Shown: positions 20,975-32,269 of the stretch, piece by piece
Layout: each line of letters opens with the position of its first letter
Numbering within the stretch: the first letter of the stretch is position 1
Assembly (NCBI GenBank): GCA_034440635.1
Contig: JAOTON010001271.1
Coordinates: 930,001-994,000, forward strand
Source of the DNA: Lepas anatifera
Lineage: Eukaryota > Arthropoda > Thecostraca > Lepadidae
Direction: 5' to 3'
Length of the DNA: 64,000 bases
Notes under the pieces: model-generated
What the model was told of the DNA's origin: nothing
What the model saw: only the letters and a program-made list of their open reading frames with translations
Database searches by the model: none
Translations under genes and position numbers: made by a program

Positions 20975-21630
20975 GGGTACGTGGAGCTTGTCGAGGTTGT
21001 GATTTTTGGTTTTTTCATTTTGTTACCTGTTTCGATGACCGTTTTGCTTACGTTACTCGAGTTTCTCCATTGAAAATAATTTTGGGCAATTTGAAACACC
21101 CGAATCTGACGTGTTGCCGCGGTCTGGTGTAGGCGTTATTTTTATGTAGTGCTTTGATGATTTTCAACGTATTTGTTCTTCTATAATTCGGTGACACCCT
21201 GTTTTTTCAGACTCATTTTAGGAGAACAAATGGCCTTCATGGTTTAAAAGGACGCCATAACTTGTTGCCTGATCTGACCTGATGTTAATATTTGGTGGTG
21301 TTGTCTGTTATTCCCTAAAGGCCAGAAAACGACGTACGTCTTGTTTAAATCGGCGCACATATTCGCGAAAACCGAGGGGGGTCCGATCTGACCCTCACTA
21401 CGGTCTCGGGAACCGGAGCTGACACCGAAAACTTGAAACGGCGCTGAAGTGTCTTCTGTCTTCACTTTCAGTGCTTGACCATGTCTGTGCCCGTGACGTA
21501 CGGGGCTAATGAGTCAATTCGACCACTAGCTTTATAACCTATAACATTATAAGCTATATAACTATAACTATTAACTTTTACTTTATAACTCGCTAACCAT
21601 TACTCCGAAAGCCAAGGCATCGATGAGTTC
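20975..21630. other. Spacer between inverted-repeat arms; no gene recognised
   Basis: It probably contains the inner part of the repeat arm. A GC-rich block near 21365-21430 ('ggggggtccgatc') resembles one at 51188-51210 and may be an eroded transposon end. Confidence 0.4.
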
Positions 21631-21639
21631 ATCTGACCC

Positions 21640-22462
21640 AGCGTTGAATGATATGCACATGACCTTGAAGGTACCATCGCACACTTGACCTAAGCGAAGG
21701 TCAATCGAATAAAACCTTCTCGGCTCTGTTGTCATCATTTGAATCTCTTGGGCATGCTCGTCACTATGATGCCAATTTACTGTGTAACTTACCTCGTCAA
21801 AGTTAAGACCCAACAACTTCGAAACTGTGATTTTCGTGACCTCTGGTGACCTTGTTATTGACCTGATTAAATGGTTGCCGGGTTTGTCCCTAGAGATTTC
21901 GCATGATGTGTATAAACCTAATCTGTTCTTCTCTTCTAGACGCCGAGTTACACCCTGTCGGCCTATTTTGGAATACTATAATCGTCTTTGGGTTTCGAAA
22001 TGTCTTCAACTCGTTGGTGGCCTGCCCTTGCCATTTTGGTCATAGTTGTGAAATCAATCACTCTGGGTGTGAAGCGACGAGGCTCTCCCTTAAATTGAAT
22101 CGGAACATTTGCGAAAATCCGGAGGTCTAATCGACCACCGCGGTGAAATTGCTCGTAAAATCAACTACTGAATGTGTATCTGTTCAGAATTGTCCAAAAC
22201 CTTGTATTTTTGGGAACGTACTGGCCCGGCTCCATAAGCGATTCCTGGCCTGTGGAGTGTTTGGACACTGGGTGATGAAATGATTGTTTGTGCGAATAAC
22301 TGCCTGATTGATTTATCTGAATTGCGTAGGCAGTTTGAAGATGCCTGAATTTTAGGATTTTGGATGCCTGGCTTCTTCGAATGCCCGTTTGGCATCTGCT
22401 TGCCTGTTGCGATTGCCTGGCATTTCGTGCACTGGCATCCGGCATTCGAATGCTCTCCGCCT

Positions 22463-22499
<37 letters not shown>
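21640..22499 (-). repeat. Right arm of the ~0.9-kb inverted repeat pair, capped by (AT)n
   Basis: Reverse complement of 19691-20700 with substantial divergence, ending outward in (AT)n at 22465-22499. The mirror-image layout, with AT tracts on both outer sides, suggests either one 2.8-kb element with very long inverted repeats or two opposed copies of one repeat. Confidence 0.7.
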
Positions 22500-22502
<3 letters not shown>

Positions 22503-22654
22503 AGTTATATACTATAGTTACAGTAGAGATCTACTATAGCTATAGCAGATCTCTATAGGGATGTCAGTAAAAAAGCCAGCATACGGTATCGGATTCCTAG
22601 AGCCACACTGCTAGATCGACTGAAAAACATCGGATGAGGGCAAATGGAAAACAT

Positions 22655-23275
22655 TGCTACTCCTAGATTAGGTCCTGGGACAGTCAGCGCAGAAGAATTT
22701 GAGTAGGACCTAACAGAAAGGCTGGTCTGCTTTCAAAGCTTTTCAATGGCATTACTATCGAAAATCTCGCGTCTGTTGCGTACGACTTTGCGGAAAGGCA
22801 GCGGATCAGCCATCCATTTGATCGTGAAACTCGCAGATGCCCGGATGCGGATGCGCCTACAGCAGGATCTCAGATATCTATACCTAGGATTCTGGGAAAG
22901 GGCGCAAATGTCTATTGCCCACGCTCAGAGCCCCATTGCACCAAAATCACCTATCGATGATGTACTCCCGATCACAAAAAATTCAACGAAAAAATAGAAA
23001 CCATCTCGCCGCAGAAAATTATGCTCAATAATGCTGACGAGCTCTCCTGCGAAAAGGGCGACGGAAGAGCCTGAAAAAGAAAGGAAGCCGCGCATGCATA
23101 AGACCAAGAAAAACTGGGCAAAAAGGTGCAAGACATAAGTGTCCTACCGAAATGAAAATGAGGATGTAACACTGATGAAAATGTTTGCATGGATTGTGAA
23201 GAAGGTGATACCGACGGGAACGAACTCCAGTTGCAGTGTGGATCGTGCGGTCACAGGTCACACGAGGGGTCAAGT
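22655..23275 (+). pseudogene. Tigger/pogo-like transposase relic with PHD-like C-terminus
   Basis: Frame-broken translation gives GPGTVSAEEFE, LTERLVCFQSF, then after a one-base shift near 22741 ITIENLASVAYDFAERQ and ISHPFDRETR. This is the style of the N-terminal DNA-binding region of Tigger/pogo transposases, where 'VAY.FAE..GI.HPF' is typical. About 300 bp downstream a cysteine/histidine set, CMDCEE then QCGSCGHRSHEG (about 23187-23275), resembles the C-terminal PHD-like finger of such proteins. The catalytic DDE core between them is deleted. The family name rests on recalled motif style only. Confidence 0.5.
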
Positions 23276-23279
23276 TCAA

Positions 23280-23960
23280 AGGGGTTTGTGTGTGTTCCTA
23301 TATGAAGGGAAAAAAATTTCGGAACGATATTTCAGAATTTGATCTGTGCATTTCAGCGCTCTCAACGATCTGCGGTTTTGGTTTTGATTTCTAGTTCGCT
23401 AGTGCATGCACATGAATGCTAATTTCCTTGGTTACATTATATCACTGGCGTAGGAACTTGCGGGGGAGGGGGGCACCGGTGCACGGTACGCCCCCCTTTA
23501 AACATAGATTTTAGCACTAAGTGTATGGCGTTGACTGAAGGGAAATGGGTTGAAAAGCCCATGGTGGCCCCTTAATTTCGGACGTTCCACCGTCACTGAT
23601 TATCATACTGTGTTCCTCACCTTTTATGGACATGTCTGATTTGTGACTTGATTTGTGATATTTTTTTGTATACCTGGAATATACCTGAATATACCTGGAA
23701 GTTCACTGGATATGACCTTAGATGCTAAGCCAGGAACATACGTTATGCAAGCTTTCAAATACGAGCTGTTTCCCCCCTTTTTTAGTGATAGAAATTTGTA
23801 TCGCACAAATACGGAAATTCGCGTTTTTAAATATGATTGATAGTCGTCCTTGGAACCGTTAGCACTGCTGTAGAGACTAGAAACTTTAAGATAAACACAC
23901 ATGTATAGATACTTGCATTCACAAACTGCAACACGAACGAATTTAAAACGCCATAGAAGT
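23280..23960. other. Unassigned sequence
   Basis: No gene recognised. A short GC palindrome-rich stretch, 'gcaccggtgcac' in a G-rich context, lies near 23474-23500. Confidence 0.4.
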
Positions 23961-23980
23961 GATGTGTCTGGGGTTAACGC

Positions 23981-24036
23981 GTCGGGTCAGCGCAGTCAGG
24001 TCAGCGCCGTCGGGTCAGCGCAGTCGGGTCAGCGCA
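23981..24036 (+). repeat. Four 14-bp tandem units upstream of LINE relic C
   Basis: Units GTCGGGTCAGCGCA, GTCAGGTCAGCGCC, then two more of the first form, head to tail. They lie about 250 bp before the LINE open frame and probably belong to its 5' untranslated region, where short tandem units often carry the internal promoter of LINEs. The promoter role is inference. Confidence 0.6.
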
Positions 24037-24285
24037 GCGCCACGGGTCGCACGCGTGTCCGGCGCTCCTTCCACCGCTACCCACACCTGCTCTCTGTGAA
24101 GCTGGCTGAGTGACTGTTTATGAGCGTGTTAAGTCCGATTGTGATCGGGTGGAGGTTCTTGGTGAGAGCAAGGATTATTGCAGTTTGAGCATGCTTTCTA
24201 ATTAAGAGCTAGACCGCTGTGAGTTGATTTCCACGGACACCAGTGGCTAAAATTTGTGCACGCATTGGGCCGTCATTAGACAGCT

Positions 24286-27200
24286 ATGGATTATTTTCAA
24301 AACATGCAACCCGCTGAGTTTCTTCTTGCTGCTCTGTTGATGCTGCATGCTACCAACACTCTGCTACAAGCTACGCGCCCAGCTTTGCCCGATTGGCATC
24401 AGCCACGACCTTCAGCTACAGCCCGCGACCTTGGCCGCAGCCGGCTCGGCCCCGCCAGGTCAAGGTTATCCTTAGGATCAGCTGATCGTGGGCCGGCCCT
24501 CTCCCAGACACTCGACAGAGGCGCACCCAGACGCAAAGGAAGGCGCGGCGGCGTCAACTGGAGCCGACACGGAGATGTTGGTACCAACCACCTCATTATT
24601 GGACATCTGAACGTGCAATCCCTTAAGCCAAAGCTGCCTGATATACGTAGTGACATTGATTCAACGTAAGGTTTCGACATTCTGGCTCTGTGTGAAACCT
24701 GGTTACAGACCAACATCCCTGACCGCCTACTCGCAGTAGCCGGTTACAAACTTTTTCGAAGTGATAGGTCTTCTGACCTAGACCTGCCGAAAGGTAAAGG
24801 TGGAGTTACTGTCCTTGTGCGGAGTGACCTGAAATGTGAGCTCTTGTCCAAACCCGATTCTGGAATTGGAAATTCTAACTTGGAGATAGTTTGGGTATCT
24901 GTGCAACTAGATAAACACACCACTGTTCTGATAGCGTCTGCGTATAGGGTTCCTAATGTTAGTAGTCGTCAGCTTACATTTGACCTCGATGACCTCGAGG
25001 CTCAGATACAAATTATATTGGCAGCTCACCCTTGCTCAATACTCGTAACTGCCGGCGATTTCAACCGTTGTGTCATTAAGACTCCGTCAGATAGCAACTC
25101 TAGCATCTCAAGGCTACTGGGAATGTATAGAATGCATATTGTAAACACTCGTCATGTTACATATAGGCCCGCATCTAGTTTGATTGCTATTATTGCAACG
25201 AACCGGCCAGACCTTGTTAAACGTGCGGGCGTCACTAGATGTCATTACGGAACACCGCATGATTTCACGCGCATGATTTTGGCACCAGAGACACGCGAAC
25301 CCGTACAGCAACGTTACTGTTACAAGCGTGTCATTGCTAGGATTGATTCCGGCTCTTTCAATGAACGTTTATTTTCTGCCGACTGGACACCTGTTTACCT
25401 ATCTGACACTACCACTGCTAAATGGCATGCTTTCCGACACGCGTTCATTTATTACCTGAATCTTGTTGCGCCGCTTCGTCGCGTTTCATCTCAGAGGCGA
25501 AGAGTTGCACCTGTGTCTGCAAACACACAGAATTTGTTGCGCTCTCGACGTGCCGCACTCAGTACTGGTGATCGTATTCAATATGAGCGCATCAACCGCC
25601 TATGCCGGGCCGCTATCCGCCGCGACTGTGTGGCACTGTACACCGGCGAGATCGAGCGGCGGAGGCGCGGGGGACTGTGGCGCGTGCTGCAGCCGGTGAT
25701 AGGCCGCAAGCAGCAGCAGGGTAGCGTGCTTGATGTAGCGCCTGACGCCTTAAATGACTACAATGCCACTATAGGTCAAGTCACTGCTGGCAGTGTACCG
25801 CCTCCAACAACAGTGGTGCCAACACTGCTGCCTCGAGTTATGACCTGCACATTCGAAATTCAGCCTATTGACTATGATACACTCTGCATTGCTCTCGCTT
25901 CTAGGCGATCCTCAAAATCTACGGGTGTTGACGGCATCAACATTGAATTACTTCAAAAATTCTTCTTTGGTGTCGGATATCCCCTTTTGGACGTCGTCAA
26001 TTCGAGTCTAACATTAGCCTCTGTTCCTTCCGAGTGGAAACATGCTTTGGTTACACCAATTCCTAAATGTAGAAAAGCCTCCGTACCCGCTAATACTAGA
26101 CCTATTTCGATTCTTCCGGCTGTTACCAAATTAGTTGAACGAATTGTACAAAAACAACTTGCAGAGTACCTCAAAAACCACAAACTTATCTCAGGCGCCC
26201 AACATGGTTATAGGAAACAACACTCAACCGAAACTGCTTTAACACGCGCATTGACGGGGGCGGGAACCCGCCCCTCCCTCGGGTTTTTCGGACATAGCAG
26301 AAAAACGGCGGCGCGTAGCGCCGCCGTACTTGGCATACCTTTTTCCTCATCATTTTTACAACTTCTGTGAAAATGTTATGGTTAGGTCACCTCAGGTCAG
26401 GTCACCAGTACAGGTCGAGTGACCCGACCTCAAAAAAAGTTTGAGATAGCATAAGTCGGAGCAGGGTGAACTTATCCAATTGAAACTCATATCACATAAT
26501 GGCCCCACTGAGTTCTCTAAAATATGTTCCGGTATTTTTGATATCGATGACCTAAGGTCAGGTACGAGGCATGACCTCTCCATTGAAAATACATGGGAAA
26601 AATGTTTTTTTACAGAATAACTCAGTAACGCATGGTGATAAAGCATTTATTTTAGCTGCATTAGACTCGCCTGGGCTTTGCGGTTCTAATGATATGCATT
26701 TTATATAATTTGACCTTGACCTGACGTCAGGTCAGGTCAAATCCTTGCTTTGACCTAGCAAGGTCAAATTATATATCATTTGATTTGGCATGCTGAGAGG
26801 ATTCATAAGGTTTAAGTCGTTTTGCTCCATCTTTACATGTTCAGATGCAATGGCCGAAAAAACTGAATTTACATGTTATCCCTATGACGGCATGTTTTGA
26901 CCTCTCGTGACCTTAAATGTGACCTGACAAAAAAATAGTTCGAATGTTTTCGATGGAGAAGTGGATGGGCAGCCCAACGCCGTTTACCGTTTTTCGCTAC
27001 CTACCGTGGTTCTTGAGATCTTAGGGGGAGGGCGGGTACCCGCCCCCCCCCCGTCAATGCGAAGATGGCTCAGACCCCCGTCAATGCGCGTGTTAAATGT
27101 CATTACGGACGCGGCTCTCCACGCCATCGATAAAGGCGAAATTTCCATTCTGGTTCTACTTGATTTTTCAAAATGCTTCGATGTCATACCACATGCGAAA

Positions 27201-27590
27201 TTGCTTAAAAAACTTTCTCTCTATGGCATCAGTACCAACTGGTTTGAAAATTATCTTACAGGCCATACTCAGCAGGTACAGATGCGTACTGGCGGTAGTC
27301 CTCCAGAACGCGGTCTGGGCGGAGATTACCACCTCTCGTCATCTCGTGACATTCCCATGTGAATATTTCAAGGAGGTGCTCTAAGTTGCACACTGTTCCC
27401 CCTCTACGCTAACCACCTTAGTCTGTGTGTTGGAGACGACCACCTCGTCGTTCAAGATTGCGATGATACGCAGTTACTAGTTAGCGGTAAGAAGCGTGAT
27501 TTGCCGCAGTTGATCGCACGCATGGAGTTAGCTCTGGAGTCTGTTTTCCAGTGGTGTGCCACAACAAAATGAAGCTTAATGCGGGAAAAT
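24286..27590 (+). pseudogene. LINE relic C: endonuclease plus reverse transcriptase, split by a family A element
   Basis: The start is placed at the ATG 24286, and translation shows a basic, proline-rich N-terminus. The APE-type endonuclease follows: HLNVQSL, LCETWL and GDFNR, with an in-frame TAA at 24667. The usual SDH motif reads TPHD (25252-25263), so the active site looks altered. The reverse transcriptase has STGVDGINIELL, NTRPISILPAVTKLVE and QHGYRKQHSTETAL. It is then split by a TTAA element, and continues after 27096 with VITDAALHAIDKGE, LLDFSKCFDVIPH, FQGGALSCTLFPLY and CDDTQLL, where YADD is usual. Frameshifts occur near 27330 and 27570. Coding match ends about 27590. Clade is probably CR1/L2-like, from memory. 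Dead by several independent defects. Confidence 0.85.
26243..27092 (+). mobile_element. Family A TTAA element, copy 4 (850 bp), inside LINE relic C
   Basis: Both 18-bp termini CACGCGCATTGACGGGGG are intact, with TTAA at 26239-26242 and 27093-27096. The sequence is close to the 837-bp copy, with a slightly longer GC-rich right end. Its removal with one TTAA restores the reverse-transcriptase frame across the gap (ETAL then NVITD), an independent check on the 4-bp target. Confidence 0.92.
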
Positions 27591-27599
27591 GAATGGCGT

Positions 27600-28150
27600 G
27601 TCCAACTCCCCCCCTTTGACACACCACCCCGCCCTGAAGCGGAAAGGGAGTAGGCGCGAAGCTTCCAGAAGGGGGACTGGATACAGCGACCAGGGCCTCC
27701 GGCAAAATCAGAAGTCTTGCCCGGAGAGGTGAGGTCACCTGGGTTTTGCCGAGAGATGATGTCACACATGAGAAGTCGTCAGACCAAGCCTCAGGCGGTC
27801 GCCGCAGAAAAATATATAAGGGAAGATCACTGTTTGGAAGCTCTCTCTCTCTCAGCTCTCAGCTCTCGCACTCTCTGTGACGCGGGCTCAGGCGTTCTCC
27901 CTTTGCCGCAACTCTTTACCGGTGGTGCATCTCTACTATCAGCCATCCTACCGACTGCAATGTTTCGCCATCATCATCAGCCACGCACGGGCCACAACTA
28001 TAGCATCCATACTCTCACTCAGGTCGGTCCCAGCTATCTGGAAAGGGTTTCGGCTCCAATCTCCCCCGGCTGCTTTTGCCAACCAAAAATGCGTTATCTC
28101 TAAAATAGGCCTGGAACGAAAGTCGTAATGGACGGCAGGACATTTTCAGT
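27600..28150 (+). promoter_or_regulatory. TATA-containing, LTR- or promoter-like sequence abutting LINE relic C
   Basis: A TATATAAG (27814-27821) is followed about 20-35 bp later by a pyrimidine-rich CTCTCTCTCTCTCAG tract and a CpG-containing downstream region, as in a core promoter or an LTR U3-R junction. The LINE match ends just before it. The sequence TTGACACACCACCC at the left edge recurs at 12541, so it may be the end of a repeat. No gene was recognised downstream. Confidence 0.3.
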
Positions 28151-29716
28151 TTATTAGACACGTGTGGTACTGGGGATATTAGTTGGTAGGTATATTCAGG
28201 ACATGTAAATTCTTTGGGTGATGTATTAATATTATTTGTGACAATTGTTGAAATCCACGGATGGTATAAAAAAATAAATGATAGCCTTGATCGTTCACTG
28301 ACAAAAATTGGGGGGGGCGTACCTATAAGATTGAAAGCGCAACCTATTGATTTTGACATCATGAGGAGGTAATCACGAGGGTAAATGCTATAGGCGTGCT
28401 GTTTTCCTGCAGGGAAACCCGGAGGCCGGATTTTAAGCGCGTATGTATCGCCACAGCTTTGTAGATGAAAATAAATTCAAAATGTGACCGGGTGATTTGG
28501 CGGGCATAGAGGTGAGAGAAACACGGTAAAAATATTCAACTATTCAGCGGAACGTTTTCATGTTTTCTTCTTCTTATATTATTGACACCACTAGCAACGC
28601 TCACCGCCGCGTCCCGAACCGTCATAAAAATTCCGAGACGATGGCCGGCCGGAGAACTGCAAGTTCATCACAGTAAACATTATTTGAATTCGTTATGCAG
28701 AGAAGGTACGGAAGTAAGTTTAAAAATATCCAACTTGTTAGGCGTGGTTGTCAATGCACTTCTATCCGGCGGCGATGGAAGATTTGTGAGTCCACGGCAG
28801 TATGTAGGCAGGGGTGAATGAATGTTTTATTGCCGACCCTGGCCCTGACTCCAGGTTACTGTGCCAGTAGCGCAGCTCCCAAGAATAGTGGAAGGACTGG
28901 CCGTAGCATTATTATGTTTCAGCCATGGGTACAATTTGGATTTTCCCCGTGAAAATAAAAAAGGGGAGGGGTACATTTATACTTGCATTGACGCCAGATT
29001 CACAGTGATTTCTGCCGGCTGCCCATTCATAGATTGGGTACTGCTAGCGGGCTGTGTTTTAGGCAATGCCTTTTTTCCATCCCCCACTGGTACAGGAAAA
29101 TAGATTCACCATTGAGATCTTATCATTAATACAATGATCTGATCGTTGATATGATGCTTCGGCCGATCCAGTGGGTAAATCTGAACCAATCCTAATGATC
29201 CGTGGCAACCTGTGGTACATCTGTATCGGGTTAGACCCCACCGTGGAAGGTAAATACAAAGGGGAGGGTGAAAATTACCCCGTCATGGAAAATAACAGTC
29301 AACTATATAGTTATACAATAGTTGACCGGGCCGGGTTTAGAACTCGAAACCTAACGTTCCTATCTAGGCCCCCAGGCATTGTCAGAGTTTTGGGTACAAA
29401 AGATTGAATTGATCACGATCGTGTGATTTAGTTGATGTGCAGAGGAGAGAAAATAAGCAAAAATTGTCCATTAGTAGTCTCGGCCGCAGAAATCTTTGAC
29501 TACAGAAAGGCGAAAAAAGCATCGTAGTGGAGGGATCCCGTCAAATGTAGCTGAGCTCCCTCCAGGGATTTGCGGGCAGTTTCTAGTCGTGAGGTGGCTC
29601 CTAAATAAAGGTAGTTGTCGTTGATGAAACTAATTCTACAGCCAGACGAGGAGGAATGCATCTAAAGTAGGTGTAGGGGACCAGAACACAAGTTACCGTT
29701 CTCTCAACGAAGTGAT
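28151..29716. other. Unassigned 1.6 kb
   Basis: No gene recognised. A B-box-like stretch lies near 29330-29360 on the minus strand without a matching A box. Confidence 0.4.
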
Positions 29717-30324
29717 GATTCTGATTGATACCTGTCAGCTCCAAGGCGCTGGGCAGCAGTCTAACCGACTGAAAGAAGGCGTTTCCTTCTCCTGGGTGGA
29801 AAAGGGTGAGGCTGACCGTGGTCTCATTAGCCCAAGAAGCCCTTCAAGACCACTGTCTATGAAATTAAGATTATGATTGACACCTGTCAACTCCAAGGCG
29901 CTGGACAGTAGTCTAACCGACTAAAAGAAGGCGTTTCCTTCTCCTGGGTGGAAAAGGCTGAGACTGACCGTAGTCTCAATAGCCCAAGAAGCCCTTCAAA
30001 ACCACTGTCTACGAAATTACGATTATGATTGACACCTGTCAACTCCAAGGCGCTGGACAGTAGTCTAACCGACTGAAAGAAGGTGTTTCCTTCTCCTTGG
30101 TGGAAAAGGGTGAGGCTGACCGTGGTCTCATTAGCCTAAGAAGCCCTTCAAAACCACTGTCTATGAAATTATGATTATGATAGACACCTGTCCACCCCAA
30201 GGCGATGGGCAGCGGTCTAACCGACCGAAAGAAGGCGTTTCCTTCTCCTGGGTGGAAAGGGGTGAGGCTGGCCGTGGTCTCGTTAGCCCAATAAGCCTTT
30301 CAGAGCCATTTTTCCGTGAAACGG
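29717..30324 (+). repeat. Tandem array, four units of 152 bp
   Basis: Units begin at 29717, 29869, 30021 and 30173, each with 'gattatgattgacacctgtc' or a near variant, and each is exactly 152 bp long. Units 1-3 are very similar; unit 4 is more diverged and trails off. Each contains 'gaaggcgtttccttctcctgg', of which the first 20 bases are a good marker. No open frame passes all units, so this is a minisatellite-type array. Confidence 0.9.
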
Positions 30325-30439
30325 GGAGTATGATGTACTGTACACTCGACGAATGCAGGTCTCTGGGCAGCGGACGGGCCCAGGGTCCTATGAGGGAGCC
30401 AGGTCGAGTGATACAAAAAAGGGAGCCCGAGGATTTAAT

Positions 30440-30790
30440 ATCGTGAGAGTAGCAAGGATGTTGGGCCCGGGGTCAACAGAGCAAGGAGGATAAAGGGATT
30501 TAAAGTGCCGGAGGATACGAGGGCACGAGGATTAGGAAGAAGGGTAGGCCCAGGGAGTAATAAGGAAATAAGTTTATAGGAAGTGAGGATTGGAGAATTT
30601 TAAGGGCCAGAGGATATTGGGTTATAAGGATAAAGGAAATGGGGGCCCAGAGGATGAGGATACGAGGTTTATGAATTTGGGGGCCCAGAGGATGAGGATA
30701 CAAGGTTTTAAGGTCGATTGGAATTTAGGCATGGGAGAGTTGGGGAAATCGACCCGGGTAACGCGTGCACAAATACGGCAAAAGTGAAAG
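30440..30790 (+). repeat. Purine-rich degenerate tandem region
   Basis: The plus strand is almost all A and G with recurring 'gaggat' words. A unit of about 34 bp, 'gggcccagaggatgagga' plus 'aggttt', occurs twice near 30642-30706. Likely an eroded minisatellite; purine tracts of this sort can form triplex DNA, which is inference. Confidence 0.6.
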
Positions 30791-31900
30791 AACAGAATAG
30801 GTGAGAAAACCTACATTTTTGCCAGACCAGTCTAGACTGATAAGAAGAGCGTGGGGAAAGTATGTTCTCTATGTTTTGCCGGACTTTTAGGGAACAGTAT
30901 CAGTACCTAAGTTTGGTTGATGTTGTAAGTCCGACCGGTAGGCATCGTCAACCTGCAGGGTGAACAGAACATCGACATCCTGATTATACCAAGAACCTAA
31001 GATACAACGACATTGAATTCTTAGATGGTGTCGAGGGGGAACAAATTAGGGCTTTCACAGTTTCAACGATGGGGAGGAGTGCATGATGCGCGAATGGAGC
31101 AGTTGAGAGCATGGATGGACATATGAATGAAATAGTTTTAAGGCCCGACAGGGCTAGTGAAAGAGCCGGATCTAAGCGTTCATGTTGCAAAAGGGATGAT
31201 ATAAATGTTCATCCAGATAACATCTGGAATGGGACGATTGAACAAAACCTAAGGGTGTAAACGACGTTACATTTTTCACCATTACCTCGTAACTGATACA
31301 GGAGTAGTCTCGAATAAGAAGCAACACCGGGGTCGTGAGAGTTAAGACGATCGTGGTACCGCTCCTATGCGGGAAGGTCTGCGAGTTGAAGTAGGTTTGG
31401 AACACAAATAAGCGCAGCTTATAACCCACTGATTTGAGACAGTTTAACCCGGAGGGCAAGGTCAACCCCAAAGCCTGTAAGGTAACTCAAGCAGCCGGGA
31501 GGGCTGGGTCGTTGTAAACCGAATCCAGCCCTTGGACTTGTTGAGTGGGGGCTTGGACTGCCTGATAGCTTGTGTGTCTGAGCTTACGAAAGCGGCGCAA
31601 TACCTTCTTGTTGCCTCTCACACTATAAATGTTTTTGTGTGTTGTGCCCGCAACATGGGCGGCCGGCAGAGACGTGTGCACACCACCACCAGCGGGACGC
31701 GGCACTGCGTATCGCCCGAACGGCGCGCGCCGTCGGCGCGAATCGTCGCCGACCAATGCCGGACGGCCAGCCGACCGTCGCGCGCACCCGACCGCCGCCG
31801 CCACGGTCGCCCAGTGGCGCTCCCCGTCACAGTAGCTAAGAATGTTTTTTTTTAGAAATCTGAGAATTTGCAACCGTTGCTGTGACTTTTAGATCATAAG
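30791..31900. other. Unassigned region with a CpG-rich patch
   Basis: No gene recognised. 31660-31840 is strongly GC- and CpG-rich and opens several overlapping frames on both strands, none with a known domain. It could be a CpG island or a GC-rich transposon segment. Confidence 0.35.
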
Positions 31901-31904
31901 ACAG

Positions 31905-32265
31905 CTTTTCCCATGCTTTTTGTATGGAAGAGATCCCTTGTGACCTGACCGCAGGTCACCAAATATAAAAATTCCGGATATGCAATTTGTAGACCCATGG
32001 AAGGGTCATCAAATGTAAATAGTTTCAAATCGATCAGATTAGAAATGTAGCTAACGTAGAGCTCAAAAGTTGAAGTGAGATTACCTTGGTTGACCTTGCC
32101 TGGTGACCTGACCTATTGTGGCCCCGGGTAAACTTTTGAAGCGAGGGTGGGAAAACGATGGGCTGAAAAGTAGACCCCTCAACCACAGTGCTGCACCTCG
32201 TCGTATCTCTGCTATTCTGAAAAAAACCTTAGGGGGCCATCGTTGTTCCCTCGGTGGGACAAAGG
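31905..32265 (-). mobile_element. Family C TTAA element fragment
   Basis: In reverse complement it matches the left third of the full copy at 46749-47770, from the terminal CTTTGTCCCACCGAGGGAAC block through the AGGTCA cluster. It ends at 32265 followed by TTAA (32266-32269). The other end is missing. Confidence 0.7.
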
Positions 32266-32269
32266 TTAA

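Noticed and set aside
29310..29370. Possible tRNA gene or SINE head on the minus strand
   Set aside because: A B-box-like word is present but no A box at the proper distance and no cloverleaf was found.
29717..30324. CRISPR-like array
   Set aside because: The 152-bp units are contiguous, with no short repeats separated by unique spacers, and the context is eukaryotic.
31532..31855. Proline/arginine-rich gene
   Set aside because: Five overlapping frames on both strands in a CpG-rich patch; no homology recognised.
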